From positions 1 to 64,000 of the forward strand of contig CACGLL010000003.1 of NCBI GenBank assembly GCA_902573905.1: 64,000 nt of DNA, given 5' to 3'. This stretch comes from an uncultured Pelagibacteraceae bacterium. GTDB taxonomy: Bacteria > Pseudomonadota > Alphaproteobacteria > Pelagibacterales > Pelagibacteraceae. Made by a program: the position numbers and the translations under genes. Each line of letters starts with the position of its first letter. Positions within the stretch are counted from its first letter, which is position 1. This document shows, in pieces, positions 37,376 through 43,637 of the stretch. The notes beneath the pieces are model-generated. The model was not told the origin of the DNA. It worked only from the letters and a program-made list of their open reading frames with translations, and made no database searches.

Positions 37376-38083
37376 ATGATTATAAAGTCCGATTATTCGC
37401 CAAATTTTTCAAAAAAAAAGAGACTAGAAAAAGATATTAAATTTGTAATCATTCACTACACAGGAATGCAATCACAAATTGAATCTATTAAAAGACTTAA
37501 AAACCCGAAATTTAAAGTTAGTTGTCATTATTTGATTAATAGAAAAGGACGCATTGTTCAAATGGTTGAGGAAAAAAAAATTGCCTGGCATGCTGGAAAA
37601 TCTAAATGGAAAAAATTGAAAAATTTAAACAAAAACTCTTTGGGGATTGAGTTAGTTAATAAAGGCCATCAATTTGGATATCAAAGTTACTCAAAAGAAC
37701 AAATAAATAGACTTATAATTTTATGTAAATATTTAAAGAAAAAATATTTGATTAAAAAAGATAATTTTTTAGGACACTCTGATATTGCGCCTTTAAGAAA
37801 AATAGACCCAGGAGAAAAGTTTCCATGGAAAAAACTTAGCAAGCATAAAATTGGGAAGTGGTACCATGAGAGAAGGGTAAACTTTACTATTGATAAAAGA
37901 AAAATTAGGAAGCTATTTTTTAGAAATCTTAAAAAATTGGGCTACAGGTATTTTAATACAAATAAGGCAAGTTTCTCAGATAAAAAAATAATTTTATCTT
38001 TTCAGAGGCATTTTTTGCCTCAAAACTTAACTGGTAAAATAGATAAAAAGACCTTTGAAATAAGCCATTTTTTGACTCATTAA
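37376..38083 (+). CDS. amiD: N-acetylmuramoyl-L-alanine amidase, AmiD-like
   Basis: A 235-residue zinc amidase of the Amidase_2 (PGRP-like) fold that cleaves the bond between N-acetylmuramic acid and the stem peptide. Zinc ligands are seen as His in FVIIHYTGM and His plus Asp in LGHSDIAPLRKIDPGEKFPW, which also holds the conserved Lys. Glu in LGIELVN is the likely catalytic acid. A C-terminal segment (KKLGYRYF...KKIILSFQRHFLPQNLTGKIDKKT) resembles the peptidoglycan-binding domain found in AmiD. I do not see a convincing signal peptide, so export or a cytoplasmic recycling role (AmpD-like) is unresolved. It is divergent from mlaA with 99 bases between. Confidence 0.87.
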   Translation: MIIKSDYSPNFSKKKRLEKDIKFVIIHYTGMQSQIESIKRLKNPKFKVSCHYLINRKGRIVQMVEEKKIAWHAGKSKWKKLKNLNKNSLGIELVNKGHQFGYQSYSKEQINRLIILCKYLKKKYLIKKDNFLGHSDIAPLRKIDPGEKFPWKKLSKHKIGKWYHERRVNFTIDKRKIRKLFFRNLKKLGYRYFNTNKASFSDKKIILSFQRHFLPQNLTGKIDKKTFEISHFLTH

Positions 38084-38085
38084 AC

Positions 38086-38128
38086 AAAGATCCTTGCCTA
38101 ATGAGATGAAATTCATTAGAAGATCTTT
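38086..38128 (+). other. Two-tier hairpin between amidase gene and RNase P RNA
   Basis: AAAGATC (38086-38092) pairs with GATCTTT (38122-38128), and CTAATGA (38098-38104) pairs with TCATTAG (38113-38119), around an 8-base loop with an internal bulge. It begins 2 bases after the amidase stop and ends at the first bases of the RNase P RNA. There is no U-tract, so it is not a standard intrinsic terminator. It could separate the two transcripts or act as a processing signal. Confidence 0.55.
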
Positions 38129-38484
38129 GCCAGATAGTTGGATTGTCGCTGTCAGATTTCTGATAGAGGAAAGTCCGGGCTCCGTAAAGACACAGTGCCA
38201 GTTAATGGCTGGCGAGGGTGACTTCAGGGATAGTGCCACAGAAAATAAACCGCCTTATCAAGGCAAGGGTGAAACGGCGAGGTAAGAGCTCACCGGTTTT
38301 TTGGTAACAAAAAACGCACGGCAAACCCCACTGGGAGCAAGGTTAAATAGAGAAGACGTAGTGGAAACACGAAAAACAGTCTTTAGTTGGTCTTCTGGGT
38401 TAACCGCTTGAGCTTAAATGTGAATTTAAGCCTAGAGAAATGACATCTTCAATGACAGAACCCGGCTTACAGATTATCTGGCAA
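38127..38484 (+). ncRNA. rnpB: RNase P RNA, bacterial type A-like
   Basis: The catalytic RNA of RNase P, which matures tRNA 5' ends. The universally conserved blocks are present: GAGGAAAGTCCGGGCT (38166-38181), the ACAGAAAATAAACCGCC block near 38238, GGTAAGAGCTCACCGG near 38281, and ACAGAACCCGGCTTACAG near the 3' end. The ends were set by helix P1: TTGCCAGATA at 38127-38136 pairs perfectly with TATCTGGCAA at 38475-38484. The total of about 358 bases is within the bacterial range. Small reading frames crossing this region on both strands are artefacts. Confidence 0.96.
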
Positions 38485-38626
38485 CCTCAAATTTTAATGT
38501 TCCACCTTTGTACTATTTTATTTTACAAACTTATTGACTAATTCATAAAAACCCATACTATCCCAAATAATCCCATTATGGAGAGTATATTTAAATATTT
38601 AATTTATAGAGGTTTTTTAAATAAAA
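38485..38626 (+). promoter_or_regulatory. mraZ leader and dcw promoter region
   Basis: This 142-base stretch between rnpB and mraZ contains no gene. It holds the dcw promoter with its candidate MraZ boxes (listed separately) and a leader of roughly 60 bases. An AGAGG at 38608-38612 is the only ribosome-binding candidate and lies rather far (14 bases) from the mraZ ATG. I do not see a hairpin-plus-U terminator for rnpB. Confidence 0.6.
38534..38575 (+). promoter_or_regulatory. dcw promoter overlapped by three MraZ-type boxes
   Basis: A sigma-70-like promoter, TTGACT (38534-38539) and TACTAT (38556-38561) with a 16-base spacer, lies about 65 bases before mraZ. CCCA occurs at 38552-38555, 38562-38565 and 38572-38575, an exact 10-base period, and the -10 hexamer fills the gap between the first two. 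E. coli MraZ is known to bind TGGG direct repeats spaced this way. Here the TGGG reads on the minus strand. MraZ autorepression is strongly suggested. Confidence 0.75.
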
Positions 38627-39088
38627 ATGTTTTTATCAAGTTACGAAAACAGAATAGACAAGAAAGGACGTGTTTCAGTGCCTGCAACTTTTAGATCACA
38701 TTTAAACTCTATGGGATACAATGGATTTATTAGTTATCCTTCCTTTAATCACGCTGCACTAGAAGCTTGTTCACAAGACAGAATTGAAAAACTTTCTAAC
38801 ACTATCGACTCATTGAATCCTTTTGAAGAAAAAAGAGATTTTTTTGCCACTTCAATTTTGTCTGAAAGTGAAAATTTACAGTTTGATACTGAAGGTAGAA
38901 TTTCATTGCCTTTAAAACTACTCAATCATGCAAAAATAAAAAACAATATTTTATTTGTTGGTTTGGGAAAAACATTTCAAATTTGGGAGCCAAGCAATTT
39001 TGAAAAATTTAAAATAGTTGCAAGAAAAAAAGCTTTTCAAAATAGATCTAATTTAAAATGGGAAAACAAACAGAAGGGAGAACTGTAA
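38627..39088 (+). CDS. mraZ: Transcriptional regulator MraZ
   Basis: A 153-residue protein with two tandem SpoVT-AbrB-like MraZ domains: YENRIDKKGRVSVPATFR near the N-terminus and FDTEGRISLPLKLL about 55 residues later, each carrying the DxxGR(I/V)xxP motif. MraZ forms ring-shaped oligomers and represses its own dcw operon by binding repeated boxes in the promoter, matching the CCCA boxes seen just upstream. Length is close to the E. coli protein (152). Its stop overlaps the ftsZ start (TAATG), so MraZ and FtsZ are translationally coupled. Confidence 0.95.
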   Translation: MFLSSYENRIDKKGRVSVPATFRSHLNSMGYNGFISYPSFNHAALEACSQDRIEKLSNTIDSLNPFEEKRDFFATSILSESENLQFDTEGRISLPLKLLNHAKIKNNILFVGLGKTFQIWEPSNFEKFKIVARKKAFQNRSNLKWENKQKGEL

Positions 39089-40581
39089 TGAGTATAAATA
39101 TTGGTGGCGGGGAACTTAAAGAATTAAAACCAAGAATTTTAGTATTAGGAGTAGGTGGTGCTGGAGGAAATGCAATAAATGCAATGATTGACTCTGGTAT
39201 GAAGGGTGTTGAATTTGTTGCAGTTAATACAGACGCACAAGATTTGAAAATGAGTAAAGCCGATGCAAAAATTCAAATTGGAATGAATTTAACTAAAGGC
39301 TTAGGTGCAGGTGCTAAACATGATATTGGCCAAGCTGCAGCAGACGAGTCATTAAACGAAATAACAAATTACATACAAGGTTCTAACATGGTTTTTATAA
39401 CTTCAGGGATGGGAGGAGGCACTGGTACTGGAGCTTCACATGTAATAGCTAAAGCTGCGAGAGAACTCAATATTTTAACAGTTGGTGTTACAACACTCCC
39501 TTTTGCTTATGAAGGTCCAAAAAGAATGAGAAGAGCAATTCAAGGCTTAGAGGAATTTAAAAAACATTTGGATACGGTTATAGTAGTACCAAACCAAAAT
39601 CTTTTTAAAATTGCTAGTGAAACGACAACTTTTAAAAATGCTTTTATATTATCAAATAATGTTCTTAAACACGGAGTTCAAAGTGTAACAGACCTCATGG
39701 TAAGACCTGGAATGATTAACCTTGATTTTGCAGATGTAGAAACTGTAATGAGTTCAATGGGTAAAGCTATGATGGGTACAGGTGAAGCTGAAGGAGAAAA
39801 CAGAGGTAAAGTGGCAACTGAAATGGCATTAAATAATCCTCTAATTGATGAGTATTCTTTAAAAGGAGCAAAAGGATTATTAGTTAATATAACTGGAGGA
39901 GATGATCTAACTTTATTTGAGGTAGAAGAGTCTGTTAACAGAATTAGAGCCGAAGTTGATCCTGAAGCAGAGTTAATTTTTGGAGCAATTGAAGACACAG
40001 AACTTAATGGAAAAATTAGAGTTTCAATTGTTGCAACTGCATTAGATGGCCACAAAACAGAAAATAAAACAGTCTTAAATATGGTATCAAGAATTCAGAA
40101 TAGAAATACTGGTTACTCTGAAAATTTATTTTCTCATAATCCTATAATGGATAATAGTACATTGGGTGCAATTGAAGGAGCAACAGCGTTAAAACTTGAC
40201 GAAAGTTTTGAAATTAAAGATGAAACTCAAAACAATATAATTAATGATGCTTCAACTAGTTTAAATGAAGAGGCACCAAACAATATTAGTACTGAAAATA
40301 ATTTTAATGATCTTCCGACCGGAGTATCAATTGAAAGCGCCTCTTATATTGAGAACTCCAGTTTAGATAACAATGAAGAAATTACAAAGCAGGCAGATAG
40401 TATAAATAATGAGGAAGAATATACGCCTAAACTTTTTTCTGAAGAAAATAACACGTCTGAAGAAATTAATGATGAGAATAACGATCAATCTCACCGAGAT
40501 TCAGATGAATTATTTGATCAAGATCTAAATGAAGAAGAAGATTTTGAAATTCCTGCCTTCTTAAGGAAACAAAAATTTTAA
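39088..40581 (+). CDS. ftsZ: Cell division protein FtsZ
   Basis: The tubulin-like GTPase that forms the division ring, 497 residues from the ATG at 39088. That ATG overlaps the mraZ stop and follows a GGGAG ribosome site. An in-frame ATG at 39058 lies inside mraZ and is less likely. The GTPase core has VGGAGGNAINAMI, the tubulin motif GMGGGTGTGAS, the NxDFADV T7 loop (INLDFADVETVM) and a C-terminal domain to about residue 325. A long acidic, Asn-rich linker of roughly 160 residues follows, ending in the conserved tail peptide EIPAFLRKQ that binds FtsA/ZipA-type partners. It lies between mraZ and rsmH, not after ftsA. Confidence 0.97.
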   Translation: MSINIGGGELKELKPRILVLGVGGAGGNAINAMIDSGMKGVEFVAVNTDAQDLKMSKADAKIQIGMNLTKGLGAGAKHDIGQAAADESLNEITNYIQGSNMVFITSGMGGGTGTGASHVIAKAARELNILTVGVTTLPFAYEGPKRMRRAIQGLEEFKKHLDTVIVVPNQNLFKIASETTTFKNAFILSNNVLKHGVQSVTDLMVRPGMINLDFADVETVMSSMGKAMMGTGEAEGENRGKVATEMALNNPLIDEYSLKGAKGLLVNITGGDDLTLFEVEESVNRIRAEVDPEAELIFGAIEDTELNGKIRVSIVATALDGHKTENKTVLNMVSRIQNRNTGYSENLFSHNPIMDNSTLGAIEGATALKLDESFEIKDETQNNIINDASTSLNEEAPNNISTENNFNDLPTGVSIESASYIENSSLDNNEEITKQADSINNEEEYTPKLFSEENNTSEEINDENNDQSHRDSDELFDQDLNEEEDFEIPAFLRKQKF

Positions 40582-40599
40582 TGAAAAAATCATTAAGCA

Positions 40600-41610
40600 A
40601 TGAACAATCATACATCATCACTGGAATTCTCGCATTTTCCAGTGATGTTGAATGAGGTTCTAAAAATAACCTCTCCATTCAATGGAGGCAAATATATTGA
40701 CTGTACATTTGGTGGAGGTGGATATTCTAAAGAAATTTTAAAAATTCCTAAAACTGAAATAGCAGCAATAGATAGAGATAATAATATTAAATCAATTGCA
40801 GAAGAACTAGAAAGAAAATTTCCGAAACGATTTAAATTTTATCAAATAAAATTTAGTCAGCTAGATACTATTATCGAGAATCGTGTTGATGCAATAATAT
40901 TTGATTTAGGTCTATCTTCTATTCAATTAGATAACCTTGAAAGAGGTTTTTCATTCAAATCAGATAAACAATTAGACATGGCAATGGGCCTTAATAATAT
41001 TTCTGCTTTGGATGCTGTAAATAATCTTAGTGAACCAGATTTAAAATCGATAATTAAATTTCTTGGTGACGAAAAAGAAGCCACAAGAATTGCAAGAAAC
41101 ATTGTTAATTCTAGAAAGAAAAAAAGAATAACTAAAACTAATCAACTAGTAAAAATTATTGAAGAAAGTAAAAAAAAAAATTTTTCAAAAAAAATAAATC
41201 CTTGCACTAAAACATTTCAGGCTCTTAGAATTTTTGTAAATAAAGAAATAAGTGAGTTAATAAATGGAATTATTAATGCTACCAAAAAATTAAAACCAGG
41301 TGGGAAAATTTTAGTTGTAACCTTTCATTCTATTGAGGATAAAATAGTAAAATTTTTTTTTAATAATTATTCAAAAAACAAATCTAGATCGTCAAGATAT
41401 CTTCCTGAAGATAAGATTAAACAAGCATATTTGTTTGAGGCATACAAAAATAAAGTTCTTAAACCTTCTAAAAAAGAATTGGAAATAAACAATAGAGCAA
41501 GATCTGCAAAATTAAGGTTTGCAATTAGAAGCAATACTGATTTTCAATATCCTCACGAGTTAATTGATAAGTTTAAAAATTATTTAGAACTGGAGTCAGC
41601 AAATGTTTAA
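40600..41610 (+). CDS. rsmH: 16S rRNA (cytosine1402-N4)-methyltransferase
   Basis: RsmH (MraW), 336 residues, methylates N4 of C1402 in the ribosomal P site of 16S rRNA using S-adenosylmethionine. Seen are HFPVMLNEVL at the start, the SAM loop YIDCTFGGGGYS, the acidic AIDRD, IIFDLGLSSIQLD, the insert domain, and the family signature TFQALRIFVNKE followed by VVTFHSIEDKIVK and RARSAKLRFA. It lies 18 bases after ftsZ and overlaps ftsL by 8 bases. Its N-terminus fits the ATG at 40600. A run of 11 A residues around 41170 lies in the coding sequence. Confidence 0.96.
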   Translation: MNNHTSSLEFSHFPVMLNEVLKITSPFNGGKYIDCTFGGGGYSKEILKIPKTEIAAIDRDNNIKSIAEELERKFPKRFKFYQIKFSQLDTIIENRVDAIIFDLGLSSIQLDNLERGFSFKSDKQLDMAMGLNNISALDAVNNLSEPDLKSIIKFLGDEKEATRIARNIVNSRKKKRITKTNQLVKIIEESKKKNFSKKINPCTKTFQALRIFVNKEISELINGIINATKKLKPGGKILVVTFHSIEDKIVKFFFNNYSKNKSRSSRYLPEDKIKQAYLFEAYKNKVLKPSKKELEINNRARSAKLRFAIRSNTDFQYPHELIDKFKNYLELESANV

Positions 41611-41941
41611 TTCAAAATTATTTTTTTCATTAGCTGTATTTACATTTTTCTTAATAATAACTTCTTTAGTTAAAAATCAGTCAAGAATAATAGAAAAACA
41701 AATAAAAGGTTTAAATATTAATATTATAGCTAAAGAAAAAAACATTAGTGAAGCTGAAATGGAATTTTCATACTTATCTTCACCAAATGAAATTGAGAAA
41801 AAATTTAATAGCGGAGATCTAGAAAAATTTGAACCAATTAAACAATCAAAGATATTTTACGATGTACACGATTTTAATACACTTGAAAAGAAGTTATCCA
41901 ATTTAATTATTATAGATGAAAAAAAAATCAGGAAAAAATAA
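41603..41941 (+). CDS. ftsL: Cell division protein FtsL
   Basis: A 112-residue bitopic membrane protein with a short cytoplasmic start, one transmembrane segment (LFFSLAVFTFFLIITSLV, residues 5-22) and a coiled-coil-prone periplasmic region (KNQSRIIEKQIKGLNINIIAKEKNISEAEMEF), the layout of FtsL. FtsL joins FtsQ and FtsB and activates the FtsW-FtsI synthase. Sequence conservation in this family is poor, so the call relies on size, topology and the position between rsmH and ftsI. It overlaps ftsI by 26 bases. Confidence 0.82.
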   Translation: MFNSKLFFSLAVFTFFLIITSLVKNQSRIIEKQIKGLNINIIAKEKNISEAEMEFSYLSSPNEIEKKFNSGDLEKFEPIKQSKIFYDVHDFNTLEKKLSNLIIIDEKKIRKK

Positions 41942-43637
41942 AACAACTAATCAAAGAAGTTTTTATTTTGAAGATTATCTAGAAACAAATAAAAAATCAA
42001 AAAATTTTAAAAAATATAATAATTTTGAGGATAGAAATTATCTATTATTCTTTTTCTTTTTTTCTCTAATTACAATTTTCTCAATAAAAATAGCATTTAT
42101 TTCATTAAGCCAAAAAGAGATATTGGGCTTTAATAATCAAAATTCCAAATTTAACTTACTAAGGAGAGATATAGTTGACAGAAATGGTATAATAATTTCT
42201 AGAAATATAAACGCATATCATGCTGCGGTTAATCCAAAATTAGTTAAAGATAAAAAAAATTTTTTAATAAAATTAAGATTAATTTTCCCCAATCTTCCGA
42301 TTGATGAGATTAGACAAAAACTTAATGGGAAAAAATATTTTCGTATTAAAACAAGGATAACTCAAAATGAAAAACAAAAACTTTGGTCATTAGGAGAAAA
42401 AGCAATAAAATTTGAACCATTTCAAGCCAGAATGTACACACATGGAGATCTATTTAGCCATGTTATAGGCCAAGTCGATTATGATAATTTTGGAATTTCA
42501 GGACTTGAAAAATATTTTGATAAAGAATTAAAAAGTAAAAATTTAAAAGATACTCCATTAGAGTTAACTTTAGATAGCAACATTCAATATATAATTAACA
42601 AAGAATTAAGCGAAGCTGTAAAAACTTTTGATGCTTCAGGTGCTGCAGCTTTATTAATGAACGTAAATAATGGTGATATATTATCTTTAGTTTCTTTACC
42701 TAATTTCAATATAAATCAACGTAAAACCATTACAGACAAAAATTATATTAATAAAATTACAAAAGGTGTTTATGAATTAGGATCCATTTTTAAAACCTTT
42801 ACTGTAGCATTAGCTCTTGAAAGAAATATTGTTAAAAAGGATACAGTTATTGAAAACATTCCCAGAAAATTGAAATGCTCTATTCATGAAATTACTGATA
42901 TGAAAGAACATCCAAGCAACCTTTCAACAGAGGAAATTTTAGTAAGATCTTCAAATGTTGGATCAGTTATTTTAGCTCAAAAAATAGGTGAGGATGTTTT
43001 CAAAAAATTTATAAAAAATACTAATTTAACAAAAGTTCCAGACATTGAACTTGAAGAAGTTGGGGCTCCTCATGAGATAAAATGGAATAAATGCAAGATC
43101 GAAACGGTTTCTTTTGGCCATGGAATAACAACCACCCCTCTTCAAGCCACAACGTTATATGCCAGTCTCACTAATGGAGGAAATTTAGTCACTCCTAGTT
43201 TAATAAAAGAGAGAAATAAAATTGAAACAAAAAAAATTATATCTAATGAAACAAGTAAAGAAATATCAAGTATTCTGAGGCAAGTTGTTAGTAGCGAAAA
43301 TGGAACAGCAAGTTTAGCAGATATAGATGGGTATTATGTAGGAGGAAAAACAGGGACTGCAGAAAGCTACGGAAACAATAAACAAAGAATAAATTCATTT
43401 ATTTCTGTTTTTCCCACAAAAAAACCAAACTATTCATTATTTGTTATGTTAGAAAATCCAAAACTAAATAAAGATCTAATTTATAATTATCGTGGAATAA
43501 AAACTAAAGCACCATATAATACCTCTGGTTGGAATTCTGTTTATGTTGCTGGCAAAATAATAGAAAAAATTGGACCAATTTTAGCCATAAATAATAAGGA
43601 TTTTTTAAACCAATATGTTGTTGAAAAATTTAATTAA
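41916..43637 (+). CDS. ftsI: Penicillin-binding protein 3, septal transpeptidase FtsI
   Basis: A 573-residue class B PBP that cross-links septal peptidoglycan. One N-terminal membrane anchor (YLLFFFFFSLITIFSIKIAFI) is followed by the RRDIVDRNGIIISRN motif of the pedestal domain. The transpeptidase domain has the nucleophile in GSIFKTFT (SxxK, near residue 291), SSN in VRSSNVGS, and KTGT in GGKTGTAES near residue 477. The first 40 residues are rich in Lys and Asn. It overlaps ftsL by 26 bases and the fused murEF gene by 23 bases. It would be the beta-lactam target that works with FtsW. Confidence 0.96.
   Translation: MKKKSGKNKTTNQRSFYFEDYLETNKKSKNFKKYNNFEDRNYLLFFFFFSLITIFSIKIAFISLSQKEILGFNNQNSKFNLLRRDIVDRNGIIISRNINAYHAAVNPKLVKDKKNFLIKLRLIFPNLPIDEIRQKLNGKKYFRIKTRITQNEKQKLWSLGEKAIKFEPFQARMYTHGDLFSHVIGQVDYDNFGISGLEKYFDKELKSKNLKDTPLELTLDSNIQYIINKELSEAVKTFDASGAAALLMNVNNGDILSLVSLPNFNINQRKTITDKNYINKITKGVYELGSIFKTFTVALALERNIVKKDTVIENIPRKLKCSIHEITDMKEHPSNLSTEEILVRSSNVGSVILAQKIGEDVFKKFIKNTNLTKVPDIELEEVGAPHEIKWNKCKIETVSFGHGITTTPLQATTLYASLTNGGNLVTPSLIKERNKIETKKIISNETSKEISSILRQVVSSENGTASLADIDGYYVGGKTGTAESYGNNKQRINSFISVFPTKKPNYSLFVMLENPKLNKDLIYNYRGIKTKAPYNTSGWNSVYVAGKIIEKIGPILAINNKDFLNQYVVEKFN

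Noticed and set aside
38027-38285. Two short open frames on opposite strands over the rnpB region
   Set aside because: Both cross the conserved RNase P RNA core, which explains the sequence fully.
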